Assembly: GCA_902784585.1 (NCBI GenBank)
Contig: CACZVM010000004.1
Coordinates: 91,883 to 155,882, forward strand
Length of the DNA: 64,000 bases
Source of the DNA: an uncultured Bacteroidales bacterium
Lineage (GTDB): Bacteria; Bacteroidota; Bacteroidia; Bacteroidales; Paludibacteraceae
Direction of reading: 5' to 3'
Shown: in pieces, positions 33,992 through 41,627 of the stretch
How the letters are laid out: each line of letters opens with the position of its first letter
Numbering within the stretch: position 1 is the stretch's first letter
The notes under the pieces: generated by a model
Told to the model about the DNA's origin: nothing
Databases searched by the model: none
Seen by the model: the letters and a program-made list of their open reading frames with translations, nothing else
Position numbers and translations under genes: made by a program

Positions 33992-35269
33992 TTACTGACG
34001 GACGCCGCCAAAGGTAAAGCCGAAGAAGAGACCGTTTGCTTTATTGGCACCGATGAGGTTTCTGTCGGTGCGATAGCCCTGTACGATCACTTCCGAAGGA
34101 TCAGACTTGGTATCTCCGAAAAGGTCCGTAACAACACAGGTGCGCACACCTATATTGTTGTTATCGGGATCTTTGTCTCCCCATTCAACGCCCATTCTGC
34201 CTTTGAACGGTTCTTCAAAATTATTGCTGTGTAAAGCATAAAAACCATTTTCCAGATAATCATATTTAGCATCAAAGTCGGTAGCACTTGGTGTCGGCAC
34301 AGTCCATGGAGATGAAACAACACCTTCCGTATCCGTCAAATTCATGGTAATATGGTTGGAGGTTTTAATGATGGTTACATGATACCAATTCTTAAATGGC
34401 ATAACTATCGTTTCGTTCATTTGCTCATCAACCGTCAAAGATGCCGCTGCCGAATCGGTGTAAATGATGCGTTTGTTCATGCCGTCCGTTTCATCCAATT
34501 GCGCCACTGCCGTTCCGACATATTTCACATTCGCCATTTCATCTGCGGCATTATTTCTATATACTCCACCACCATATATACGGGTATTATGGTAGATATT
34601 TCCTTCCAAACCATCGGCGACACTGCCGATTTGCTGCATGATGGAATCACTTAAGCGGTACTGCATATCATATACACCAAAATCCGAATGTCTCAGACCG
34701 ACTTTAGCGCCTTTGGACTCAATCACTGCCTGAACTCCTTCGTACCCCGGATTTTCTTCAGACCATTGCCCTTGCCCTGCTTTAATTGCTTCAGGAATGG
34801 CATCATCTGCGCCACGGTTTTGCGCCAAATTAGCTATAGAATTAGGATTAGATGAACTATAACAATAATCCGGATAATTTATCAAATGCCAACTGTGATA
34901 GCCCTGAACATCATTAATCTCGATAAAAAAGGAATATGTATGTTCAGGAATATCAAAATACCCGACACTATCCGATATATCCGTTCCTTTACGCACATAA
35001 TTTGTCTCGCACATATATTCCCATTTACGAAAAGCATTTTTTTCGTAAAAATAAGCAACTTCATTTTTTGAATCTGTTCTAAAAACCATACAACTGTTAT
35101 AATCATGCGATTTTAAAAAACACGCATTATCCAGATCTGAGACATGTTTCATGAAGTTATCCACTTGTGCAGGGGGCGTAACTTCATTGGCTGTCGGTTC
35201 GTTCTTACCTGTGCATGCAGCGAAAAGCAGTCCTACTGCCGTCCAAGCAAATAATGTAAACCTTTTCAT
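33992..35269 (-). CDS. Orphan lipoprotein, unknown function
   Basis: The frame opens at 35347, but MKRFTLFAWTAVGLLFAACT at 35269 is a lipoprotein signal (lipobox LFAAC), so I use that start (425 residues). The mature protein is mixed alpha/beta with many aromatic residues (HDYNSCMVFRTDSKNEVAYF, YHSWHLINYPDYCY, GLRHSDFGVYDMQYR) and ends GLFFGFTFGGVRQ. I recognise no family. Base composition is more AT-rich than the neighbouring enzymes. The gene is flanked on both sides by related palindromes and repeats, which suggests a module that arrived as a unit. Probably envelope-anchored. Confidence 0.75.
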   Translation of the reverse strand: MKRFTLFAWTAVGLLFAACTGKNEPTANEVTPPAQVDNFMKHVSDLDNACFLKSHDYNSCMVFRTDSKNEVAYFYEKNAFRKWEYMCETNYVRKGTDISDSVGYFDIPEHTYSFFIEINDVQGYHSWHLINYPDYCYSSSNPNSIANLAQNRGADDAIPEAIKAGQGQWSEENPGYEGVQAVIESKGAKVGLRHSDFGVYDMQYRLSDSIMQQIGSVADGLEGNIYHNTRIYGGGVYRNNAADEMANVKYVGTAVAQLDETDGMNKRIIYTDSAAASLTVDEQMNETIVMPFKNWYHVTIIKTSNHITMNLTDTEGVVSSPWTVPTPSATDFDAKYDYLENGFYALHSNNFEEPFKGRMGVEWGDKDPDNNNIGVRTCVVTDLFGDTKSDPSEVIVQGYRTDRNLIGANKANGLFFGFTFGGVRQ

Positions 35270-35347
35270 GATTTTTACCCTGAATCCGTGTCGGGCGCAA
35301 CTTTTAAAAGTACAACAAAAAAAAGCGTGCGTTTTCGTTCGCTTCAT

Positions 35348-35486
35348 TTGATTGTTTGAGGTCCTAGACTTACCTTAAGTATTCAAATTTACGCACGGAA
35401 AACCCACGCTGATACGTGAGCGTGCATAAACCGCGCTTGAATACTTAATGATGTTTGTGAACTTGTCTAGGGTTTCAAACAATCAA
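35348..35486. repeat. Large imperfect inverted repeat (139 bases)
   Basis: Three nested arm pairs: TTGATTGTTTGA (35348-35359) with TCAAACAATCAA (35475-35486), CCTAGAC (35363-35369) with GTCTAGG (35465-35471), and TTAAGTATTCAA (35375-35386) with TTGAATACTTAA (35437-35448). A further CACGCT/AGCGTG stem lies at the centre. It sits between a promoter (35560) and the orphan lipoprotein. No gene in 35270-35935. Confidence 0.8.
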
Positions 35487-35559
35487 GTTTTGGCTTATTA
35501 CGCTATGTAATAGCGCTCGCTTGCGCCAGATTTATGTGATGCAAAAACCTTTGCGGGTG

Positions 35560-35591
35560 CAAAGGTACAACAAAAAAATGACATGTGCAAA
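35560..35591 (-). promoter_or_regulatory. Promoter of orphan lipoprotein (duplicated 40-base sequence, copy 2)
   Basis: TTTG (35588-35591), 20-base spacer, TACCTTTG (35560-35567) on the minus strand. The leader of ~290 bases contains the inverted repeat at 35348-35486. Confidence 0.68.
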
Positions 35592-35764
35592 TAAAATTGT
35601 ATTTTTGTCGTAATTAGGTAATTACGGAATGACGTACTTACGAAGGATACTAAACGCAAAGCGTACACCCCATTAATAGCCAAAATGAAACCTCACCGAA
35701 GGTAACAGCCAATTGCCACACCCCACAACAGGAAGATGCCGCATTAATGCAGCATGCCGAAAGC

Positions 35765-35842
35765 GAGCAATGAGATTGCTCTACTAATGGACGGAGCTTT
35801 AGGGGCGGCGTTTGACAAACGCCTGAAATTGACAAAGAAAAA
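35765..35842. repeat. Paired 17-base palindromes with conserved tails, locus B
   Basis: GAGCAATGAGATTGCTC (35765-35781) followed by TACTAATGGACGGAG; GGCGTTTGACAAACGCC (35807-35823) followed by TGAAATTGACAAAG. The second palindrome is ~70 bases upstream of the predicted sigma-54 start site, a usual place for an activator site. Confidence 0.65.
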
Positions 35843-35859
35843 AAGCACGAAAGTGCAAT

Positions 35860-35876
35860 TTGGCACGGAATTTGCA
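35860..35876 (+). promoter_or_regulatory. Sigma-54 (RpoN) promoter of the Bat operon
   Basis: TTGGCACG, 4 bases, TTGCA. GG (35862-35863) and GC (35874-35875) are 10 bases apart, the exact -24/-12 spacing. Expected transcription start near 35887 and moxR ATG at 35936. No TTTG/TAnnTTTG promoter is seen here. A small GCAC/GTGC hairpin lies just upstream. Confidence 0.72.
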
Positions 35877-35935
35877 TACTGGTTAGCGGAAAATTATAAT
35901 TACATTATACGCATCAAATAAAACACATTTATACT

Positions 35936-36931
35936 ATGCAAAATCCAGTGGATATTAGAGAACTTCAAGAGCGCGTAGAACGCGAGAGTTCGTTTGTAGA
36001 TGCCTTGACCTTAGGCATGAATCAAGTGATTGTTGGTCAGAAGCACCTGGTAGAGAGTTTGTTGATCGGTCTGTTGAGCGACGGACACATCCTGTTAGAA
36101 GGTGTGCCGGGATTAGCCAAGACCCTGGCTATCAAGACGCTGAGCGACCTGATCAAAGCCAACTTCAGCCGTATTCAGTTTACTCCGGACCTGCTGCCGG
36201 CCGACGTGATCGGTACGCAGATATACAGTCAGAAGAGCGAAGAATTCAAGATCAAACGTGGTCCTATCTTCGCTAATTTTGTGCTGGCTGATGAGATCAA
36301 CCGTGCACCGGCGAAAGTGCAGTCGGCCCTGCTTGAGGCGATGCAGGAGCGTCAGGTGACCATCGGCGAGCAGACCTTCAAACTAGACGATCCGTTCCTA
36401 GTACTGGCTACGCAGAACCCGATCGAGCAGGAAGGTACGTATCCGCTGCCGGAAGCGCAGACCGACCGTTTCATGCTGAAGGTAGTGATCGGTTATCCGA
36501 AGAAAGAAGAGGAGCAGGCCATCATCCGTCAGAACATCGCGTCGGAGAAGAAGGCCGTACTGCCGATTTTGAGTACGGCGGATATCATCAAGGCACGCAA
36601 GATAGTGGAAGAGGTCTATCTGGACGAGAAGATAGAGAAGTACATCGTGGATCTGGTGTTTGCCACCAGAGATCCTGAGGAGTACGGCCTGAAAGACCTG
36701 AAGCAGATGATCGCCTTCGGCGGCAGTCCGCGTGCAAGTATTAACCTCGCGAAGGCCGCGCGTGCGTACGCGTTCATTCATAGAAGAGGATACGTGACGC
36801 CCGAAGATGTGCGCGCTGTATGCTACGACGTACTGCGTCACCGTATCGGTCTGACCTACGAGGCAGAGGCCAATAACGTAACAACAGAGGATATCATCAC
36901 CGAGGTACTGAACGTAGTTCAGGTTCCCTAA
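35936..36931 (+). CDS. MoxR-family AAA+ ATPase
   Basis: 331 residues. Walker A GVPGLAKT (about 58-65), Walker B VLADEINRAP, sensor and arginine-finger regions (ATQNPIEQEGTYPLPEAQTD, FGGSPRASINLAKAARA). MoxR ATPases act as chaperones for von Willebrand factor A proteins, here the BatA/BatB proteins encoded downstream. First gene of an eight-gene plus-strand operon ending at 44341. Cytoplasmic. Probably regulated through the sigma-54 promoter at 35860-35876. Confidence 0.95.
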   Translation: MQNPVDIRELQERVERESSFVDALTLGMNQVIVGQKHLVESLLIGLLSDGHILLEGVPGLAKTLAIKTLSDLIKANFSRIQFTPDLLPADVIGTQIYSQKSEEFKIKRGPIFANFVLADEINRAPAKVQSALLEAMQERQVTIGEQTFKLDDPFLVLATQNPIEQEGTYPLPEAQTDRFMLKVVIGYPKKEEEQAIIRQNIASEKKAVLPILSTADIIKARKIVEEVYLDEKIEKYIVDLVFATRDPEEYGLKDLKQMIAFGGSPRASINLAKAARAYAFIHRRGYVTPEDVRAVCYDVLRHRIGLTYEAEANNVTTEDIITEVLNVVQVP

Positions 36932-36971
36932 CTAGTCCACTAGTCAACTAGTCCACTAGTAAACTAGATTA
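36932..36971. repeat. 8-base tandem repeat between moxR and DUF58 gene
   Basis: CTAGTCCA, CTAGTCAA, CTAGTCCA, CTAGTAAA, CTAGATTA, ending two bases before the next ATG. Confidence 0.8.
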
Positions 36972-36973
36972 CT

Positions 36974-37864
36974 ATGACTTCAGAAGAGTTATTACAAAAG
37001 GTTCGGAAGATAGAGATCAAGACCCACGGGTTGAGCAAGAATATCTTCGCAGGCGAATACCACAGCCAGTTTAAAGGTCGTGGTATGGCGTTCAGCGAGG
37101 TGCGCGAATATCAGCCGGGCGATGACGTGCGCTCCATCGACTGGAACGTAACGGCGCGCATGAACCGCCCCTACGTCAAGATCTATGAAGAGGAACGCGA
37201 GTTGACGGTGATGTTGCTCGTGGACGTCAGTGGCAGCCGTAACTTCGGTACGGTCAACCAGATGAAACGTGACACGATGGCCGAAGTAGCCGCGACACTC
37301 GCTTTCTCTACCATAGAGAACAACGACAAGGTGGGCGTCATCTTCTTCTCCGACAAGGTGGAGAAATTTATCCCGCCGAAGAAAGGCAAGAGCCACGTAC
37401 TGCATATCATCCGTGAGCTGCTCTCGTTCGAACCCGAACATACAGGTACAGATATCAATGCGGCGCTGCAATTTCTGACGAACGCCCAGAAGAGACGATG
37501 CACAGCGTTCCTGATTTCGGATTTCATAGGAGAGCCTATCCCCGACCCTTCCCTAAAAGGAAGGGGGGCCATTCCGCCTATTATCATTGCGAGCCGTAAG
37601 CATGACCTGAGTGCCATACAGATATACGACCGCAGGGACGCAGAGATGCCGAACGTGGGACTACTGAAAGTGCGCGACCCGGAGACAGGTGCACGCGTCT
37701 GGGCAGACACCAGCATGGCAAGCGTCAGGAATGCCTATGGCGAAGCGTGGAAAGCGCAACAAGAGGCACTGGAGAACATCTATACCAAGACAGGCATGAA
37801 CCATGTGAGTCTGCGGACGGATGAAGACTACGTGAAAGCCCTGATGAGGCTTTTTAGGAATTAA
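36974..37864 (+). CDS. DUF58 protein of the Bat operon
   Basis: 296 residues. The DUF58 core motif REYQPGDDVRSIDWNVTARM (about 42-61) and a VWA-like strand with LLVDVSGSRN are present. In Bacteroidetes the gene normally follows moxR and precedes batA. Between SDFIG (near 182) and PIIIAS lies EPIPDPSLKGRGA, encoded by the palindrome at 37541-37569, absent from family members I know. Cytoplasmic, possibly peripheral to the membrane. Confidence 0.92.
   Translation: MTSEELLQKVRKIEIKTHGLSKNIFAGEYHSQFKGRGMAFSEVREYQPGDDVRSIDWNVTARMNRPYVKIYEEERELTVMLLVDVSGSRNFGTVNQMKRDTMAEVAATLAFSTIENNDKVGVIFFSDKVEKFIPPKKGKSHVLHIIRELLSFEPEHTGTDINAALQFLTNAQKRRCTAFLISDFIGEPIPDPSLKGRGAIPPIIIASRKHDLSAIQIYDRRDAEMPNVGLLKVRDPETGARVWADTSMASVRNAYGEAWKAQQEALENIYTKTGMNHVSLRTDEDYVKALMRLFRN
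37541..37569. repeat. Palindromic in-frame insert (PDPSLKG type) in DUF58 gene
   Basis: CCCTTCC (37546-37552) pairs with GGAAGGG (37559-37565). Encodes PDPSLKGRG; related to 15211-15245. Confidence 0.65.
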
Positions 37865-37886
37865 GAATTAAAAATTAAGAATTAAG
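37859..37886. repeat. 7-base tandem repeat at gene junction
   Basis: AATTAAG, AATTAAA, AATTAAG, AATTAAG; it contains the DUF58 stop codon and ends one base before the next ATG (37888). Confidence 0.82.
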
Positions 37887-37887
37887 A

Positions 37888-38817
37888 ATGTTTCTGAACA
37901 TCTTATTAGCGATAGTGGTGAGCGCGAGCATCGACTCGACGACGCTGATGATAGGCGACCAGACCGACCTGCACCTGCAAGTGACGCACGAGGCGTCGGA
38001 GCACGTGCAACTGCCGGTGTTCGGAGAGACGCTGCAGGACGGGATAGAGATAGTGGACCGCACGATAGTGGACACCACCACCCTGCCCGACGGCCGCGTA
38101 CAACTGAACCAATACCTGACGCTGACCTCGTTCAAGGACTCGCTGTTCGCCATTGATCCGCTGGTGGTGACCTGCGGCGAGGACTCGTTCTGGAGCGACG
38201 CGATGGCGCTGAACGTGGTGCAACCCTTTGAGGTGGACAGCAGTCTGGCCATCACCGACATCAAGGATATAGAGAAAGCACCCATATGGTGGTGGGGCAT
38301 CATCCGATGGATCCTGCTGGCTATCGGCCTCCTGCTGTTAGCCGTGGGTCTGTATTATCTATGGCGGTGGTATGAGAAACACCGCAAGCCGGAGGAAGAG
38401 GCCATCGACCCGATCCTGCTGCGTCCTGCCGACGAGGTGGCACTGGAGAAACTGGATGCCATCAAAGCACGTAAGATCTGGAAGGACGGCAAGGTGAAGG
38501 AATATCAGACCGAACTGACCGACGTCGTGCGCGAATATATAGGCCGCCGCTTCGACGTGCATAGCACCGAGAAGACGAGTGATGAGACGCTAAGAGAGGT
38601 AAAACCTCTATTGGTGAATGGTGATTTGTCATTGGTCAATGGAGATGGCAAAATCCTCTACGAGAACCTGCGCAAGATGCTGCAACTGGCAGATCTGGTG
38701 AAGTTCGCCAAGTGGCACACCACGCCCGACGAGAACGAACAAGCACTGACGACGGCGTATGAGTTCGTCAAGGAGACGACTCCGCAAGCGGAGGAAGAAT
38801 TAGAAATTCAAAATTAA
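37888..38817 (+). CDS. Bat operon membrane protein (conserved, unnamed)
   Basis: 309 residues. The short hydrophobic N-terminus (MFLNILLAIVVSASIDS) is a signal peptide, followed by a periplasmic beta domain (~20-115) resembling a small BatD-like domain. One transmembrane helix lies at ~130-152 (WWGIIRWILLAIGLLLLAVG), then a cytoplasmic helical part with EYIGRRFDVHSTEKTSDETL. This protein is regularly found between the DUF58 gene and batA. Residues ~240-250 (LVNGDLSLVNGDG) are encoded by the 7-base repeat at 38610-38644. Confidence 0.85.
   Translation: MFLNILLAIVVSASIDSTTLMIGDQTDLHLQVTHEASEHVQLPVFGETLQDGIEIVDRTIVDTTTLPDGRVQLNQYLTLTSFKDSLFAIDPLVVTCGEDSFWSDAMALNVVQPFEVDSSLAITDIKDIEKAPIWWWGIIRWILLAIGLLLLAVGLYYLWRWYEKHRKPEEEAIDPILLRPADEVALEKLDAIKARKIWKDGKVKEYQTELTDVVREYIGRRFDVHSTEKTSDETLREVKPLLVNGDLSLVNGDGKILYENLRKMLQLADLVKFAKWHTTPDENEQALTTAYEFVKETTPQAEEELEIQN
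38610..38644. repeat. 7-base tandem repeat inside the Bat membrane protein gene
   Basis: ATTGGTG, AATGGTG, ATTTGTC, ATTGGTC, AATGGAG: diverged units but unbroken phase and frame. Confidence 0.65.
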
Positions 38818-38832
38818 AAATTAAGAATTAAT
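38798..38832. repeat. 7-base tandem repeat at gene junction before batA
   Basis: AATTAGA, AATTCAA, AATTAAA, AATTAAG, AATTAAT. It encodes the last residues (ELEIQN) of the upstream protein, contains its stop, and reaches the batA ATG. Confidence 0.82.
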
Positions 38833-39817
38833 GACATTTGCTAATCCGGGATATTTATTCTTGCTGCTACTATTGATACCGATAGTAGGCTGGTATATCT
38901 ACGAGTTGCGCAAATCGGATGCCAGTGTGCAAGTGAGCGACACGACGACGCTGGCGGCGCAGCCGAAGAGTTGGCGCATATGGCTGCTGCACGTACCCTT
39001 TGCACTGCGTGTGGCGGTGGTGACGCTGCTGAGTCTGGCACTGGCACGGCCGCAGCTGACCAACCGTTGGTCGTCGGAATCGACCGAAGGTATCGACATC
39101 ATGATGGCGCTGGATATAAGCGGTACGATGCTGGCGGAGGACCTGAAACCCAACCGTCTGGAGGCCGCCAAGCAGGTGGCGTCCGACTTCGTCATCGCCC
39201 GTCCGAACGACCAGATAGGTCTGGTGGTGTTCGCCGGCGAGAGCTTCACCCAATGTCCGCTGACAACAGATCATGCGGTGCTGGTCAACCTCTTCAAGTC
39301 GGTTGAGTACGGCATGATAGAAGACGGTACGGCTATCGGTCTGGGACTGGCGAATGCGGTGAACCGCATGAAGGACAGCCCGACGAAGAGCAAAGTGGTG
39401 ATCCTACTGACCGACGGATCGAACAACCGAGGCGACATCGACCCGCAGACGGCCGCCGAGATAGCCCGCACGTTCGGCATACGCGTCTATACGGTGGGCG
39501 TGGGCAGTTACGGACAGACCCGCGTACCCGTGCAGACACCTATCGGACGGCAGTACGTGACGATGGACTCGGAGTTTGACGAAGGCACCTTGCGCCGCAT
39601 AGCCGAGACCACGGGAGGCCAGTATTTCCGCGCAACGGACAACAACAGTCTGAAGCAGATATACGAACAAATAGACCAACTGGAGAAGACGAAGATGCGG
39701 GTGCGCGAGTACGCCAAGCACTCGGAGAACTTCGCACCGTTCCTCATCGCCGCCCTACTCTGTCTGCTGGCGGAGATCATATTGAGATATTTCGTGCTAC
39801 GCACGATTAGTAATTAG
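38831..39817 (+). CDS. batA: BatA: VWA-domain membrane protein
   Basis: 328 residues. N-terminal membrane helices (YLFLLLLLIPIVGWYIYEL; VAVVTLLSLALA), then a VWA domain with the metal-site motif MALDISGTMLAED and later VILLTDGSNNRGD. A C-terminal helix (FLIAALLCLLAEIILRYFVL) anchors it. BatA belongs to the Bacteroidetes aerotolerance (Bat) complex, chaperoned by MoxR. Inner membrane with the VWA domain between helices. Confidence 0.94.
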   Translation: MTFANPGYLFLLLLLIPIVGWYIYELRKSDASVQVSDTTTLAAQPKSWRIWLLHVPFALRVAVVTLLSLALARPQLTNRWSSESTEGIDIMMALDISGTMLAEDLKPNRLEAAKQVASDFVIARPNDQIGLVVFAGESFTQCPLTTDHAVLVNLFKSVEYGMIEDGTAIGLGLANAVNRMKDSPTKSKVVILLTDGSNNRGDIDPQTAAEIARTFGIRVYTVGVGSYGQTRVPVQTPIGRQYVTMDSEFDEGTLRRIAETTGGQYFRATDNNSLKQIYEQIDQLEKTKMRVREYAKHSENFAPFLIAALLCLLAEIILRYFVLRTISN

Positions 39818-39846
39818 AAATTAAGAATTAAAAATTAAGAATTACT
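39812..39846. repeat. 7-base tandem repeat at batA-batB junction
   Basis: AATTAGA, AATTAAG, AATTAAA, AATTAAG, AATTACT, ending at the base before the batB ATG (39848); contains the batA stop. Confidence 0.82.
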
Positions 39847-39847
39847 A

Positions 39848-40909
39848 ATGTTTCGATTTGCGAATATAGAACTATTATGGTTGCTGCTGAGCATCCCTGC
39901 ATTCGTGGCAGCCTATATCGTGTATACGCACCACAAGCGTCGCCAGCTGGAGGCGTTTGGTGACCCAGAACTGGTGGAGGCCTTGATGCCTAACGCCAGC
40001 CGTACACGTCCCACCGTCAAGTTCGCCCTGCTGATGGCAGCACTGGCGCTGCTGATCATTGCAGCGGCCCGTCCGCAGTTCGGACAGACCGAACGCACCG
40101 AGAAACGGCAAGGCATAGAGGCCATCGTGGCACTGGATATATCCAACTCGATGCTGGCTGAAGACGTAGCCCCGAACCGTCTGGACCGCGCCAAACAGAT
40201 GGTGAGCAAGATGATGGACAGGATGGTGAACGACAAAGTGGGACTGGTGGTGTTCGCCGGTGACGCGTTCATCCAACTGCCTATCACGTGCGACTATGTG
40301 TCGGCGAAGATGTTTCTGGGTAGCATCACCCCTAACCTGATCAAGACGCAGGGAACGGCCATCGGTCAGGCACTGAGCACCTCCATCCGCTGCTTCGGAG
40401 CAGCCAGCGAGGACGGACAAGCGTCAGTCAGCGACGCAAGCCGCGCCATCATCCTCATCACCGACGGCGAGAACCACGAGGACGATGCCGTAGCCGTAGC
40501 CAAGCGCGCCAAGGAAGAAGGTATCCGCGTGATAGTAGTGGGTATAGGCAAACCCGAAGGAAGTCCCATCCCCGTGCCGGGCACTAACAACTTCATCAAG
40601 GACCGTCAGGGCAATGTGGTGGTGAGCCGACTGAACGAAGACATGTGCCGCGAGATAGCACAGGCAGGCGGAGGCATGTATGTGCGCTGCGACAACACCA
40701 ACACGGCACTGCGTGCACTGCAGAAAGAACTGGACGAGATGGCTACACAAGAGATAGAGACCAGCGTCTTCACCGACTACAACGAGCAGTTCCAGAGCTT
40801 CGCGCTGCTGGCCTTGCTGCTGCTGGTGATCGATTTCTTCATCTTCAACCGAAAGAACAAAGCATTAACCCGTCTGGATATATTCGGGGAGATGAAAGAT
40901 GAAAAATGA
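39848..40909 (+). CDS. batB: BatB: VWA-domain membrane protein
   Basis: 353 residues, paralogue of BatA. Helices at ~5-25 and ~55-75 (FALLMAALALLIIAAARPQF), metal-site motif VALDISNSMLAED, VGLVVFAGDAFIQLPITCDY, IILITDGENHEDDA, and a C-terminal helix (FALLALLLLVIDFFIF). Acts with BatA in the Bat complex. The C-terminus (FGEMKDEK) is encoded by the start of the 7-base repeat at 40892-40926. Confidence 0.94.
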   Translation: MFRFANIELLWLLLSIPAFVAAYIVYTHHKRRQLEAFGDPELVEALMPNASRTRPTVKFALLMAALALLIIAAARPQFGQTERTEKRQGIEAIVALDISNSMLAEDVAPNRLDRAKQMVSKMMDRMVNDKVGLVVFAGDAFIQLPITCDYVSAKMFLGSITPNLIKTQGTAIGQALSTSIRCFGAASEDGQASVSDASRAIILITDGENHEDDAVAVAKRAKEEGIRVIVVGIGKPEGSPIPVPGTNNFIKDRQGNVVVSRLNEDMCREIAQAGGGMYVRCDNTNTALRALQKELDEMATQEIETSVFTDYNEQFQSFALLALLLLVIDFFIFNRKNKALTRLDIFGEMKDEK

Positions 40910-40926
40910 AAGATGAAAAATGAACG
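40892..40926. repeat. 7-base tandem repeat at batB-batC junction
   Basis: ATGAAAG, ATGAAAA, ATGAAAG, ATGAAAA, ATGAACG. It contains the batB stop and several possible ATG starts. Confidence 0.82.
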
Positions 40927-40931
40927 GTAAA

Positions 40932-41627
40932 ATGAAACGATTGATAACCATATTGTCATTTATCCTTTGTCCTATGTCCATCGTCCTTGCCCAGAAGGAA
41001 GCAAGCGACGTGCGCAGCGGAAACCGCGAATACAAGAAGCAGAACTTCACCGAGGCGGAGATAGACTACCGTCGTGCGCTGGAGACCAACAAAAACAGCT
41101 ACGAGGCCCATTACAACCTGGGTGACGCCCTGTTCAAACAAGACAAGTACGCCGAGGCGCAGACGGAGTTTGAGACCGCCGCCAAGCTGCTGGACACAAA
41201 GAAGGACAAAGAGCGCTACGCCAAGTCGATGCACAACATCGGCAACTGCGCCTTCGCCCAACAGCAGTACGACAAAGCCGTGGCTGCCTACCAGCAGTCG
41301 CTGCGCGCTAATCCCAAGGACAACGACACACGCTATAACCTGGTGAAGGCGATGGAACTGCTGCAACAGCAACAGCAGCAACAACAGCAGAACCAAGACC
41401 AACAACAACAGCAACAACAGCAACAACAGCAAGACCAGCAAGACCAGCAAGACCAGCAAGACCAGCAAGATCAGCAGCAGGAGCAAGAGCAGCAACAACA
41501 AGACGACCAGATGGACAAGGAGACGGCCGAACAGATTCTGCAAGCCCTGGAGCAAGACGAACAAGATACGCAAGAGAAGATGCAACGGCAGCAGGGGAAG
41601 AAACGCCGTGTAGAGAAAGAATGGTAG
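40932..41627 (+). CDS. batC: BatC: tetratricopeptide protein with polyglutamine tract
   Basis: The frame starts at 40920; I use 40932 because MKRLITILSFILCPMSIVLA is a clean signal peptide (231 residues). Residues ~20-135 are TPR-like (NFTEAEIDYRRALETNKNSY, YNLGDALFKQDKYAEAQTEF, AVAAYQQSLRANPKDNDTRY). Then comes a long tract dominated by Gln with repeated QDQ units (about residues 141-195), then an acidic/basic end. Periplasmic scaffold of the Bat system. Q-rich linkers occur in BatC proteins but this one is very long; the CAG/CAA mix suggests selection for the amino acid rather than simple slippage. Confidence 0.9.
   Translation: MKRLITILSFILCPMSIVLAQKEASDVRSGNREYKKQNFTEAEIDYRRALETNKNSYEAHYNLGDALFKQDKYAEAQTEFETAAKLLDTKKDKERYAKSMHNIGNCAFAQQQYDKAVAAYQQSLRANPKDNDTRYNLVKAMELLQQQQQQQQQNQDQQQQQQQQQQQDQQDQQDQQDQQDQQQEQEQQQQDDQMDKETAEQILQALEQDEQDTQEKMQRQQGKKRRVEKEW

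Noticed and set aside
35348-35486. Insertion sequence remnant
   Set aside because: No transposase fragment and no clear target-site duplication; kept only as an inverted repeat.
35650-35877. 75-residue minus-strand frame upstream of moxR
   Set aside because: It overlaps the sigma-54 promoter and palindromes, is Cys/Ser-rich without a family, and has no promoter or spacing support.
40920-40931. ATG at 40920 as the batC start
   Set aside because: Possible, but it is part of a repeat of ATGAAAR units and the ATG at 40932 gives a cleaner signal peptide; kept as an alternative only.
41380-41500. Possible CRISPR-like array
   Set aside because: The repeats are CAA/CAG codons of a polyglutamine tract with no spacers of constant length.
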